A stretch of 64,000 bases of DNA from Nectonema munidae (Eukaryota; Nematomorpha; Nectonematoida; Nectonematidae), in contig JAUIRK010000895.1 of the NCBI GenBank assembly GCA_030549495.1, positions 50,534-114,533 of the forward strand, in the 5' to 3' direction. The notes beneath the pieces were generated by a model, which was given only the letters and a program-made list of their open reading frames with translations, did not search any database and was not told the origin of the DNA. The number at the start of each line of letters is the position of its first letter. The first letter of the stretch is position 1. This document shows positions 11,956 to 22,405 of this stretch, piece after piece. Made by a program: the position numbers and the translations under genes.

Positions 11956-13617
11956 CAGGCCTTCCAGCGATTCCTAGTTTTTCCGACCTTCCTAGTTTTT
12001 TCAAAAGTTTCCTAGTTTTTTGTTATATATTTTTTATTATTTTTTTTTCATTATTTGTTAACTTTTCTAAAAAAAAAATCAATAGTACCCGCATTACAAC
12101 GTATTTTGAAACACTGGTCTTCACTTTGTAAATATTTTTTAACAGACTTACCTAAAAAAAAGTAAAGGCGATCATACTTTGGTTCAGCTTGAAAAGAACA
12201 ATCGATACAAGAGAATATGTGATTTTCTTTCAAACAAAGAGGTTCTTGCGGAGGTTCAGTTTGTCATTTGTGTTGGTGTTTTGTTTCAGCCTTTTCTAAC
12301 AAAATTTCAAAAAAAAGAACCTATGATTCAATTACTTTATGAAGAGTCACTTTTTTTGTTGCTAACTTTTCTCAATAGATTTGTCAAACTTGATTTAGTT
12401 CAAAACAAATCTGGACACAAGCTTCAAATTATCGATATTTTTCATATTGAAAACCTATTTTCTCTTAAAATGATGGAAATAGGCACAGACACCACAAAGA
12501 CATTAGAATTACTTGATGAAACTAAAAAACACGTAATACTGAATGACATAAGAAGGTTTTATCAATCTCTCAGTTTTTATCTTCAAACCAAGTTGCCTCT
12601 TAATGACACATTAGATGTCTACATCCTAAAGTAAGAAATTCAGACAAGAAAATTATGTTCAGCTTTACCTCACATTGAAGACTGTTCTATTGCAAAAATT
12701 ACAGATGAATGGAAGTTATACAGGGCTGAACCATTTAATGACAATGAGATATATAACTCAAATAAAGAATTTCTAAGAATTGATCCTTTTTGGAATAGTG
12801 TTTCTTCGTACCAATCTTTTCGGGGATATTAAATATCTTAACTTGAAGAAATTAGTTATGACATGTCTGTGCATTTCGCATGGTAACGCCGACGTAGAAA
12901 GGGGTTTTTCTGTTAATAAAATGATGTTAACTTCAGAGACATCTTCGTTGTCAATTTCATCGGTTAATGGGCTAAGACTTGCGAAAGATGCTATTAGTAT
13001 GTACAAAAATATAATAGACATTCCTATTACAAAGAACTTTATTTCTGCAATCAGAAAAGCTCATTTAAAATACGAAGCAAGAATACAGGCAGAACAAAAA
13101 GAGAAGCTTCTTTTAGAGAATAAAAAGAAATGGGAAGAACAATTAGAACAAGAAGATAAAGAAAAAAAGAAAAAGACCGGGAGTTTAAACGTAACATCGA
13201 TGAAAAAGAAAAGCAAGTAAGAAAGAACGAAGTGGAATTAAAAACAGAAATGGAGAAGGCAAATCAAGTTTTTAACGAAGCAAATTCTAGATTAGTTAAA
13301 GCTATAAAATCAAAAAATTTTACTGAAATGAATATAAGTCAAGGATTATTGAATGTGGCAAAGACAAATCTTGAAAAAATAACAAAATCATTTAAAAGAT
13401 GTATTGATGAAAGAAATGATATTGGTAAAAAGAGAATTCGAATGATTAATTCTTACATAAAGCAATAAAAGTGTTTTTTTCTTTGAAATTTTATCTATAC
13501 ATTGAACTTTATTAGTTCCTAGTTTTTACTTATTCTTTTATGGGAATATCCTACTTTTTTATTGTTACAAATCCTCGTTTTTTCCTACTTTTTTAATATT
13601 CGCCGCTGGAGGGTCTG
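11956..13617 (+). mobile_element. hAT-type DNA transposon, internally deleted
   Basis: The left tip CAGGCCTTCCAGCG and the reverse complement of the right tip, CAGACCCTCCAGCG, match at 12 of 14 bases and fit the CAG-N-G style of hAT ends. Behind the tips both ends carry repeated copies of CCTAGTTTTT or CCTACTTTTT. The 1.66-kb element encodes only the C-terminal half of a hAT transposase. I could not confirm an 8-bp target duplication: the flanks TTTGAACT and ACTATAAG do not match. Confidence 0.75.
12070..13468 (+). pseudogene. hAT-like transposase, C-terminal half
   Basis: The reading starts with RILKHWSSLCKYFLTDLPKKK, continues as CDFLSNKEVLAEVQFVICVG and LYEESLFLLLTFL (12179-12634), then KITDEWKLYR, and CISHGNADVERGFSVNKMML (12780-13220), the C-terminal dimerisation motif of hAT proteins of the SCAND3/ZBED kind. 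A lysine- and glutamate-rich coiled coil follows (13050-13468). The BED finger and first catalytic aspartate are absent. One in-frame stop near 12632 and frame changes near 12826 and 13195 break it; the N-terminal half is not in the element. Confidence 0.8.
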
Positions 13618-14241
13618 ACTATAAGAAAGCAAGCAAGCAATTAACCTCAAAAAGATACTAGTGTTCAAAATGGAACATTTACAAATCCTTTTTTCTAAAA
13701 CAAAAGAAATGTTAAATTCGCTTGAATAGAAAATGTATTTAAAAGTTAGATAGTGAAAATTTATTACTTTTATGAAAAGTAGAGAATATAAATATTAATT
13801 GGCATATTGTTCAAAGATAATTAAAAACAACGTATGCACTCGTGCATATATGTAAATGATTGCGTTGGCAACAAACAAAATAAATATTGAATCGATAAAA
13901 CACACCATGTCGGAGGATCAATCAAAAAGTAGAACAACGTCCAGAAAAAGCAAAATAATGGAGATTAAAATGGTGGAGGAGATGAGGAAAGATGATGAGC
14001 AGCAACACCATCATATACCCCATCCCTCATGAATAAGCCATTTTTAATTTAAAATATAAAAGAAAGCAGCAAGGAGAAGTAAACAAAAGTATAGTAGAGC
14101 AAGATCACAGACAAGCACAAGAAATGAATATCGCGCGTCTAAACAGCAATGTCGTGGGTGTTTGTCCAATGATCTTCTACATGTAGTGAAAGCTGATTGG
14201 TTGATGCGTTGGTGGTTGGCTTGACGCTGTCCAATGATCTT
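13618..14241 (-). other. probable 3' untranslated region of the mextli-like gene
   Basis: This lies just downstream of the minus-strand stop codon. A minus-strand AATAAA (plus-strand 13760-13765) about 480 bases after the stop is a plausible poly(A) signal. The second unit of the 65-bp duplication lies at its start. Confidence 0.45.
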
Positions 14242-14292
14242 CTACATGTAGTGAAAGCTGATTGGTTGATGCGTTGGTGGTTGGCTTGACGC
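14163..14292. repeat. 65-bp perfect tandem duplication over a stop codon
   Basis: Units at 14163-14227 and 14228-14292 look identical. On the minus strand the first-read unit (14292-14228) encodes the last 16 residues of the mextli-like protein and its TAG stop; the second unit repeats the same codons and stop in the 3' UTR. Confidence 0.95.
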
Positions 14293-14421
14293 TTGTGCGT
14301 TTACAGGCGCCGTTGCGAATTGTGCAGCGGGAGTGACTTGAAGCCGTGTTATGGAGTGTTGAAAAGCTCCAATTTGTTGGTGATTAGACGGAGCATAGGA
14401 AATGAAATTTGAAGGATCAAA
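14242..14421 (-). CDS. mxt: mextli-like last exon
   Basis: The best acceptor in the gene, TTTGTTTTTTAG, precedes 59 codons and TAG: DPSNFISYAPSNHQQIGAF, then TPAAQFATAPVNAQASSQPP and a C-terminus THQPISFHYM. The last 16 residues and the stop lie inside the 65-bp tandem duplication. Confidence 0.75.
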   Translation of the reverse strand, partial: FDPSNFISYAPSNHQQIGAFQHSITRLQVTPAAQFATAPVNAQASSQPPTHQPISFHYM

Positions 14422-17400
14422 CTAAAAAACAAACGAAATGTAATCTGAGGGGATCTGCAGTTGCCTCTCGAAAGCCAAGTTCGTCCATTTGATGACAGAG
14501 AAATCGGAAGACATTTTTATACAAGAAGAACGAAAGAAAAGGTAAAAAATTATTATAATTAAATTTTTAATTAGTTTTTTTGATATTTGTTTAAAAATGT
14601 AACAAAAGATTATTTGACCCCATCACGCGAAGTTCATTCATTTGATCAGAGAAAAAACAGAAGACGTTCTTATATAGAAGGAAAGAATACAAATTAAGCC
14701 TAAAGAACAAAAGAAAAAGTAAAACATTATATGCTAATAAAATAAGCTTCTGTAAAATAAAAATCTAACCTATTTATGTATGCACTAAATTGCTTCTCAT
14801 ATCATCTCACTTTTCGGTGACTGAAATATCTATACTTTTGTGCTCTATTAATTTGAATAAAAATCGTCGGTAAATGGTTTTAGTTTTTTTGCAAGAATTT
14901 TTGCCTCAAGCGTATATCTGGAATTTTCTATGCAGGCTGTTAACTGGACCGTATACTAGCCGTCAAACGGGAATTTCCCAATAGATAAAAATAGTTGTCT
15001 TAAAAATATCGTTTTCGCTTCATTTGCCGATCTGACGGCTCCAATCAGAAATTTCTGGTTAACACACTACTGCATAGGATAATTCAGTCGCAACTCTAAA
15101 AACTGGCCCTAACCCAAGATGTATGAAATGCGGGTTTCAGGGGCGTTTTAAAAGGACGTCACTTACATATACTAACGGTTGTGTGGGCGTGCGTGGAAGA
15201 AAGGAGTTGGAAAGCAAAGCAGGTGTGTACGCTTGTTGATACGCCATTGATTTTGGTTGCTGTCTTGAAGCGCTATTAGCAGCAGTAGTGCTGCTGGATT
15301 TGTTGCTGTAGCTGGCATGACTATTGTTGCTGCGACTTTTGTTGCTCGTACTTTTCAGAAACTCGAACGGGTTCTGTTCGTAATAAAAGAAGGAGAACGG
15401 GTTAACGTGGCTTAGTGTATACGGTGAAACCTACGGTATACGGAGATAAGTGTTAAATAGAATTTGGTAATTTACTTCATTTCATTATTAAAGTCACAAA
15501 CGTATTACGCAAACATGAGCCTCATGTCTGCTAATTCGGCTGATAAAATTCGTGAACAATAAAAAACCCGATCAAACAAAAAAGCCGATCTGATTGGTAC
15601 ATCACTTTGGAGGTTTCACCCTTTTAATCCATATCTGGCAAGTATCCGATGAATTCTTATTAAGTCAGTTGTGTTAAAAATTGATGAAAAGCTAGAGGTA
15701 GAGACACATAAGATTGGCTTGGAATACGACGCAGTATTTAGTGTAATATTTTTATATCAAATTCAAAATTAAATATCAGAGTACTTGGGAATGCAATCGA
15801 AGGATTTCAGGACAAGATTGAGTACTCCTCATCAAGGCTTCTGGAAATTGGCGCGAAAAAGGTGAAAGAGAGAGGTTGATCAAGAAGTCACGCGTGTAGC
15901 AAATTTTTGTTGCATTTTTTGGAATAGCCTTCACATATGGGACTAAAATTAAAAAAATACGCATAATCAGCAATTTTTTCTTCCCATTTTTCCAGAAAAG
16001 AAGGTAAGGAGAAGAAATATTAGAATAGAGAAAAAGAAGAAAGCTTAAGGAAGAAAGACTTCAGAAATAGGTGTTGATAATCTTACTACTGTAACTTTTC
16101 AGATCCAATGTAGGAGGTAAAATACCTGGGTAAAGATGAGGAATAATAGGATATGTATCTAAATATGTATTTTTAATAGAAGCTAATAAAATGTATACCG
16201 ATTCAAAAAAAAATCGAAAGGAAATAAAGAATGTTCTCTATTTTTGAATTGCAATTTTTTAATGTTTTAAAAATTTTGGATAATATAAATATACAAAGAA
16301 CTTTATTCTCTAGAGTCCAGTGATTCCCAAACCACTAACCCCCAATTTCTCAAATTTACATTCCGCGCTCTTTTTTTCAAACATCTAATCATATTTTGCT
16401 TTTGAACAAGTTTATAAACTTTTCTATTTTTAAGAAAAGATAAAATGTAACCTAATCAGGAAAAACAATTTAACTAAAATGCTGAAATTTAAGTTTTTTG
16501 GTTCATCCTTCAGTTACTTTCTCCCATTCTATGGGTTAATCTAATCAGCTATAAATATAAAGTACAAAAAGAGTAAAAATATTTATCAGTGAAGAATTTA
16601 TTATAGAAATATAAATCAAAGTTGCTCTTTACGTTTTTAAATTCGCACTAGGAGCAAATTGCAGTCATATGAAGGAACGACCGCTCTAAACATGATATGT
16701 TATTGACAATATCATCTCACGGACCGGATGAAGTCATCTTGAGAGCAGTATGTGTTTTTTTTATTTACACAACCGACTCGATATCCCTGTAAAGTCTTGG
16801 ACTTGATGTGTGAGCAGACACGATTATCGCTTCTTTCATCGCATTTAATAGACTTTTTACGATAGATTGAATTGCACGTCATTAAATTGAATTGCCTCCT
16901 TTCTATCTATCTATCTATCTAGCTTGGGCATCAGCGCGAAATGGTAAGGATGAGATTTTCCTCTGCTACATAAAATTGCATACTCTTGTGTCCAACTTGA
17001 TATTTGATTATCGGATTTTCGCTTTTAGCGCTATCAAATGAGGAGGAGTCATTAAAGCTGTGATTGGTGGTACTGTTTTCTGTAGCAGCAGCCATCTTGT
17101 TTTTAGCGTCTATCTTTTGATGAAATGAATACGACTTCTAAATTAAGGTATATACATATATGGATGGCACTCGAAATAGCTATCACATTTCAATGTAATC
17201 ACCGCGTATACATACACATCTTATAAAAGATATTTACTTTAATTTCATTACAAAAATTTTTTTATTGCAAACACTAAAACGATCTGCTAGGTGTCAGCTA
17301 ACACATTATGAAAATAGATTTGCTTTTAAGATCCAATATTAACATTTTCAGAGTTCTTAAAAAATAACGCTAACAATCATTACGCTCCTTTTTGAAAAAA

Positions 17401-20400
17401 ATTATTTTATCATTCTTGTGTTAAAAGGTAAACATGGTGGAAGTAATTCATAAAAAAATAAATTCTGTAAGTAATATATCAAACTATCATTTTTTCAAAC
17501 GATTTGAAAACTTTGATCATATTTTTTTAACATTTTGAATAAAAAAGTAGAAACAATTTACAAATTATTATTGATAAATTCTGGACTCACCAAATCACAA
17601 AAGGCCTTCGAAATAAAGGTTCTCTAGAAATTTCTTTTTATATTCAAATTAAGAACTAACTGTGTACTAAATTTTTCAAATATCATTGCCTTTCAAACGG
17701 AAATGTCTTTTTCGTTCCAAAACCGCATTTCACAAATTATTTTTCGAATGTTTAATAAACAAAATTTTTATATTCCAATTTGGAAATTGAACCGTTACAC
17801 CGTAGATCATTTATAACGCGGGGATCCAAGACACGATCCCGCATTATAAGAGATCCACTGGAATACGTGCTAAAAAAAACAGGAGTGATCCCGCGTCTAC
17901 TATAAAAAAGTTCCCATATCCACAAGTACTTCTACACACACAATTTTATATGGTGGTACATTTCCTGATCGGATGCCCTTCCTGACGGTAACCGAATGGC
18001 ATCACGACCTTTGGAATGAAATCCCTGGGATCTAACCACAATGCCACCGGTGCCTATAATGATATACTGTGTATAATGCGCTGCTACCTTTAATGGCGAT
18101 TTAGTGTAAAATTCGCCTCCTTTATTGCTGTGAGTGTAGTGTTGATTGCTGTCGTAAAGATAATTAGACGGCGTTTTCTTTTTGTTGTATATAAATGATT
18201 TGGAACGATTGAAGTACGACTTGAAAAAAACACAAATTTATGTAATTATTTCAGAAAAAAGTTGTGAAGGAAAAGTATACAAATTCACGCTGTTTTTCGC
18301 TTGAATCGCATTCACTCCGATTGCTCTCTTTTTCAAAAAATTGCTGAAGAAGAGATTTTGCTGTCTTTACGAAAATAAAAAACGGTTTTATGAAAACGAG
18401 AGAGAGTAAGTGAATATACATACTTCCATTATTTCGTGTTGTTCACCGGCAAGTGTCACTGTTTTATCACCAATTTGGATTGAGCACTTGGACTCCATCT
18501 CATGACACAAGTTTGAAGAGTTGGGGGAGATAGGAGAGCTCTTCGACTTGAAGTGAATCGCCAAGTTTTCTTTGACTGCCTCGGGCTTTTTGTATTCGAC
18601 ACTGCGGGTAGACGGATTGAAGAAGTCGCGTGTAGGCGAAGAATTGCGTACAATCGTTTCCGATATCAACAATTTGGCGCTCTCTATACTTTCTAGTGTG
18701 GAGGAGCATATGGTTATTTGTCTGGAATTCTTTTGGTAATCTTTTTGAAAGGAAATGATGGTGTTGCTGAGTTGCTCGATCAAGCTAACGCGCTTGCCCT
18801 TGACTCCCATGACGCGTCCAGCGTCAGATGCTTTTATCATAATCGTCTCTTTAAACGCATACTTATTACTCTTGCCGCAGGTGATCTTGGAAGCATCGCT
18901 GTAACTGGAACATCGGCTGCTGTTCCTCTTGTAAGAGTTGTCGGTTTCGTCGTATGGCTCGTCCAATGGATGAGAGGCAGAAGAATCAATGTGATTAGGG
19001 CTGTTGATGAGGACGCCATTGCTCAGAGATTGGTTTTGATAGCTCTCGCGGGATGTAGAATTACTAATCAAATCATCTCCAGATTCTTCGGAGTAATCAG
19101 AGGTTGGAGATTCTAGGTTCAGAGATTTCTTGCGGTAATAATGATTCAGGCTTTCAGAAAGGGTCCAATTAAATGCACGAAGCTCGATCAATTCAAGGAA
19201 TTTAAATCTAGTGTAAGGATCAATGCTATCACTCTTAACAGCATTCCTGAGTTCCATGAAGCAATCATTCAAATCATCTTAAATTTTATATTTAAATGAT
19301 TTAATACACACGAGAGTTATTTAAAGCCTTTTTTTTTTGAAATTCTTTACAATTCATTTCTTGCGACACGCGTATTTCAATGCTCTTTAAAGGGTTATAC
19401 AATTGTTTAATTTATATGTCGAGTTGCTTTGGTGCTTGTGTAACTAAATCATGTCAACAACGAAAAAGATGACAACTCTCAACTAGGCTTCCCAACGAGA
19501 TCCATGTGGACTCCCAAGGGGGCCATGGAGGGTCCAAAAGAAAACAAATACACACTTATATGTTGATGCATTATTATTTGGGTGCCGATGTGTAAATTAA
19601 TTTCGCATCTGTTAATGTTATTCCTAAATGAGTAATGACGACTAAGTTGCAAAGGGGACATTTTCGTGATTGTGATGTACTAAGCTCTCAAATAAAGAGT
19701 TCCACATTTTTTAAAATACAATGACTTCAATTTTAATTAACTAAATTTATGTTAGGCCTACGTCGTCTACAACAGCCATATCAATTCTTGTTCATAAAAA
19801 CTCGCACCAGGTTTCATTTGGTACGCGCCAAAGTAAGGTTGTTTGAGTTTTAGTAAAATAAATTTTATAAATAAAAAAAGTTGGATATTTTTAAAAATCA
19901 GAAAAATAATTCCAGAATAATCGAACTACTGCTACGTGTCTGTTTGCGCTAAACTTTACCTATTCACTAGGAAGACATTTTGTAGACTTAAAATCTTAAG
20001 TTTTTGTAGTGGGGATCTATACTCCCAAAAGTTATTTGTGTATAAACTTTTACCCGAGATTTCAATATTTGTCAAAGTAATATAAAAGCCAATATTTTAT
20101 TTTTAGACTCGAAAATTGCTAAAATGGGAAATAGAGAAAAAGTGAGCGCCGCCGGCTATTTCACGTATAAAGAAGTTGCCTACCACACATTCCTCATCAA
20201 TCAAGAGATGAACTTACTCGTAGAATACATTATAATTTTGACATGCCTACATTATGAATATTGGACACTGCTATGCACCCAACTATCTCACCTTCTTCTT
20301 TCAATAGCTTATACCTCAGCGACACAGTCTTCATCAAGAAAAATTGGTTTCAAAGATGCCTTGAAAAACTTAGCAATTTACGCTACTTTCAATTTCATTT

Positions 20401-21568
20401 TGGCGCCAATTTTATCCTCCCTCACCGAATCAGTTTCAACTGACAGTTTAATCAGCGTGTCAATCATACTCTACGTGATATCTCTCACTACTCACGATTA
20501 TTGGAGGAAAAATGATAGATTTGGATCTGGGTTTTTCGAAAACAGAGATTCTGGTAAAAAAGCAGACATTTCCTTCAGTTGTAGCATCTTTGCGTGCGTA
20601 TGCCTTTCTTCGAGATTGCACTCCCAATTCAAAGCATGGGCGAGCATAAGCTGCGCCATTTTTGTGTTTGGAGTTGCGTCGTATCGCTATCAAGCTCTTC
20701 TGTACCAGAGAATATATTCACGCAAATATATTTTACTACTCGCGAATTCAACGCTGCTGAACATCTTAAGTTTGCGCTGCATAGAGGCGCTTATTCCACT
20801 TCAACTCCTCTTCATATCTTTGCACGTTGGCTTACCTACACTGGTCGCGTATTCATACTACAAACTGCAAATTTTTAAGCAAAAGCGCGATAACTAATGA
20901 TATAATTGAATCGATTAAAGGAGAATTTAGAAAATTAAATATAATCCATTATTTTATGTAAATTTTTTAAATATGTGGATTTAGTGAGACAGGACTAGAG
21001 CCCTCCCTCACAAGTATTCGTGGCCCGGAAGGCCAACACTTAGACCGACTTAGAAGGCTTTCTTCAATGCCTAGCTTTTTTCATTTTCTATGAATAAAAA
21101 AAATGATTTTAATTAAAAAACTTTATACATTTCTACATAAAATTCTCCTCCCCTCCCATAAATGTAAGCATTTGCTCGCCTGGCTTTTTACTATGAACAG
21201 TCCTTAATGGCAACGTCAGAATCCATCTTCATCAGTTCGATAGCAATTCATTAATATAAATAACTTCCAAAAAATAAATGAAAGTAAGCAGCTGTAGCAT
21301 CACGTGGAAAATTTTAATTGGAAAATGAGTTCTTTAACAATATAAAATATACACATGCTAAAATTGTTGCTAAAGCCTCTGCTTAAAATGAGCGATATAA
21401 CAAAGGATAGATAAAGGCGTTTACCTTTTTTTTGATTTTCCAAAACTTTTCCACGAAGTTTCAAGGTATCACAGAGAAGAGTTATCTTTGAGACGTTATT
21501 TGTGCAATCGTTATTTTTAGTTTGAGTGAGTTTGATCAGTTCTTTAAATTCTTTCAAAATATTTTCAT
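14242..21568 (-). CDS. mxt: Mextli-like eIF4E-binding translation factor (7 exons, N-terminus not found)
   Basis: Mextli binds eIF4E and eIF3 to promote translation of selected mRNAs in the cytoplasm. I join exons 21425-21568, 18424-19277, 18088-18219, 16984-17113, 15785-15942, 15167-15430 and 14242-14421. All phases agree (1, 0, 0, 1, 0, 0) and donors are GTAAAC, GTATGT, GTAGCA, GTATGC, GTACTC and GTAAGT. The product of about 619 residues shows the end of a MIF4G-like helical domain (residues 1-90), a Ser-rich linker, a KH domain with the GVKG loop (about 190-260), the canonical eIF4E motif YTRDFLI (about 435), then a Ser/Asn/Gln/Pro-rich tail. This order, MIF4G then KH then YxxxxL, is the Mextli signature. 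The first exons must lie above 21568 and I did not find them. PIG-C sits in the 19278-21424 intron on the other strand. Confidence 0.8.
14422..15166. other. mextli intron (last)
   Basis: No further exon or repeat recognised. Confidence 0.4.
15167..15430 (-). CDS. mxt: mextli-like exon 6
   Basis: 264 bases, 88 codons, phase 0 at both ends, bounded by CCGTATACCGTAG and the consensus donor TAT/GTAAGT. It encodes VNPFSFFYYEQNPFEFLKS, then a Ser/Asn run (KSRSNNSHASYSNKSSSTT) and AYTPALLSNSFLPRTPTQ. The low complexity fits a disordered region that may extend the eIF4E contact. There is no ATG near its start. Confidence 0.75.
15785..15942 (-). CDS. mxt: mextli-like exon 5 (eIF4E-binding motif)
   Basis: Acceptor TTTTTTTAATTTTAG and donor GTACTC bound 158 bases. 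The exon encodes NATKICYTRDFLINLSLSPF; YTRDFLI is a perfect YxxxxL-hydrophobic eIF4E-binding motif, followed by FSRQFPEALM. The two leading bases complete the codon left open by exon 4. This motif decides the identification of the gene. Confidence 0.8.
15943..16983. other. mextli intron with a CTAT microsatellite
   Basis: Four or five CTAT units lie at 16901-16920. No other feature is supported. Confidence 0.4.
16984..17113 (-). CDS. mxt: mextli-like exon 4
   Basis: 130 bases between acceptor TTTCATCAAAAG and donor GTATGC encode 43 residues plus one base: NKMAAATENSTTNHSFNDSS and more, Ser/Asn-rich. The ATG here has a good start context (AACAAGATGG), so it might also be read as a first exon, but the phase fit with the exons on both sides favours an internal exon. 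If not spliced out, the frame stops at 16931. Confidence 0.6.
17950..18030. mobile_element. short LINE-leader fragment in a mextli intron
   Basis: The block GATGCCCTTCCTGACG also occurs near 2490-2506 in the leader of the LINE at the left edge, where it is read on the other strand as GWRQEGHP. Here only about 80 bases are recognisable. Confidence 0.5.
18088..18219 (-). CDS. mxt: mextli-like exon 3
   Basis: Acceptor TTTTTTTTCAAG and donor AAG/GTAGCA bound 132 bases, 44 codons with no stop, phase 0 on both sides. The peptide is polar (RSKSFIYNKKKTPSNYLYD) with no known domain. It was found by extending splice phases from the KH exon. Confidence 0.65.
18424..19277 (-). CDS. mxt: mextli-like exon 2 (MIF4G end and KH domain)
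   Basis: The 854-base exon first encodes DCFMELRNAVKSD and YTRFKFLELIELRAFNW, the last MIF4G helices. An acidic and Ser-rich stretch follows. The KH domain starts at ETIMIKASDAGRVMGVKGKR, with GVKG in place of the usual GxxG loop, and ends near SAKLLISETIV. A further stretch with IQIGDKTVTLAGEQ looks like a beta-strand pair. The exon closes at a GTATGT donor. The plus-strand open frame at 18718-19116 is a shadow. Confidence 0.85.
20124..20897 (+). CDS. PIGC: PIG-C, subunit of the GPI-GlcNAc transferase
   Basis: PIG-C is a membrane subunit of the ER complex that transfers GlcNAc to phosphatidylinositol, the first step of GPI-anchor synthesis. The 257-residue product carries the family core: FKDALKNLAIYATFNFILAP, LTESVSTDSLISVS and FSCSIFACVCLSSRLHSQF, matching the PIG-C segments around TLTESVSTDTI and FASVCLASRL. 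Hydrophobic segments lie at about residues 30-45, 60-75, 90-125, 150-165, 175-190 and 200-245. It is a little shorter than human PIG-C (297) because the N-terminus is reduced. The frame is uninterrupted and intronless, as in human. ATG at 20124 is the first in frame, context AAAATGG. It lies inside a mextli intron, opposite strand. Confidence 0.9.
   Translation: MGNREKVSAAGYFTYKEVAYHTFLINQEMNLLVEYIIILTCLHYEYWTLLCTQLSHLLLSIAYTSATQSSSRKIGFKDALKNLAIYATFNFILAPILSSLTESVSTDSLISVSIILYVISLTTHDYWRKNDRFGSGFFENRDSGKKADISFSCSIFACVCLSSRLHSQFKAWASISCAIFVFGVASYRYQALLYQRIYSRKYILLLANSTLLNILSLRCIEALIPLQLLFISLHVGLPTLVAYSYYKLQIFKQKRDN
20898..21300. other. PIG-C 3' flank
   Basis: AT-rich except for a GC-richer block at 20990-21060. 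No AATAAA in a convincing position; no other feature. Confidence 0.35.
21425..21568 (-). CDS. mxt: mextli-like exon 1 of those seen (MIF4G part)
   Basis: Acceptor TTATATTTTAG and donor GTAAAC bound 144 bases. The exon encodes CTNNVSKITLLCDTLKLRGK, the LCxxLKLRGK pattern of MIF4G helices. It ends with one base of a codon, exactly completed by the two leading bases of the next exon. An open frame continues upstream of the acceptor to an ATG at 21626, so an alternative 5' extension is possible. Confidence 0.7.
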
Positions 21569-22287
21569 CTAAAATATAAATTTTATCTTTAAAACTCAGG
21601 TAGATAATATGATTTGTAATCTTCACGTGAATTTCAATATGTTTTTGACATCAGAAACAGAAACTACGTGAAAGCACTTTCGTCTTTCGGCCGTTATCGT
21701 AGGAAATATCTTGACGCACTTTATCCCTCCAACTTTAAATGGCCCAGGCTTTCTTGATTTTAATCCGTTAACGAGAAGAAGAATAATAATCAAACGATAT
21801 CTTATGTAAAACTAACGAAAAAAGGCGACTTTGATCGTTATCCGGTTAGGGTAGTTTTATATACCAACCTACTAATTTAAATAAGTTTGTTTCTGCGAAA
21901 ATTTCGCAAAAATGTTAAATAAACTGTTGGTATTTGTCAAATAAACGTCTTCGTTATGAAACGGTTATTGATAAATTAATTAAATATAGGACAATGATGA
22001 GAACAAAAAATGACTTATTAGACTTGTTTACTAGAGATATGTTTGAAATAGTGCTAGTACAATAGTTAATCAAAGTTGATGGATCATAATTCGTGTCTAT
22101 AAAAGTTGCTAATCATTTTCTTCAGAGATTTACTAATTTAAAGACTTTCCTAGAGTAGTTAGTACCAAGCAAAAAATGAGCTGATTGGGTTTTCAGATGT
22201 CTTGGTAACAAACCCCATAGGATTTATATGAATGCTGGTTTTTCATTCACTAATCTTATGTGCCAGAAAAAGGAGTTTAGTGTTTAT
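21569..22287. other. region upstream of the first mextli exon seen
   Basis: On the minus strand an open frame without ATG (about 21640-21810) encodes PGPFKVGGIKCVKIFPT and RRKCFHVVSVSDVKNILKF. I do not recognise it and its possible donors do not fit the phase needed by the MIF4G exon. The missing first exons could not be found. Confidence 0.3.
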
Positions 22288-22405
22288 CTCATCTTTTACT
22301 TTCAAAGTGTTTTTCATATGAATTATTTTTGTTAGAAATAAAAAATTTCATTGTTGACTTTTTTTCAATACCATTTTTGTTCCGGTTTGATTATGTAAAA
22401 CTGCC
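22288..22405 (+). repeat. dispersed repeat, copy 1
   Basis: A block running from CTCATCTTTTACTTTCAAAG to GATTATGTAAAACTGCC. It recurs on the minus strand at 23256-23335 and on the plus strand at 31353-31475. The shared outer end, GGCAGTTTTACATAATC on the complement, looks like a transposon terminus. Confidence 0.75.

Larger units (their letters stand above)
19278..21424. other. mextli intron hosting the PIG-C gene
   Basis: The intron contains the PIG-C reading frame at 20124-20897 on the plus strand. The 840 bases before it have no recognisable exon and must contain the PIG-C promoter; I see no clear TATA box. Confidence 0.55.

Noticed and set aside
13907-14032. 41-codon plus-strand frame with good start context (MSEDQSKSRTTSRKSK)
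   Set aside because: It lies antisense in the probable 3' UTR of the mextli-like gene and has no homolog I know.
18718-19116. 132-residue plus-strand open frame
   Set aside because: It overlaps the KH exon on the other strand, where domain wording and splice phases are convincing.
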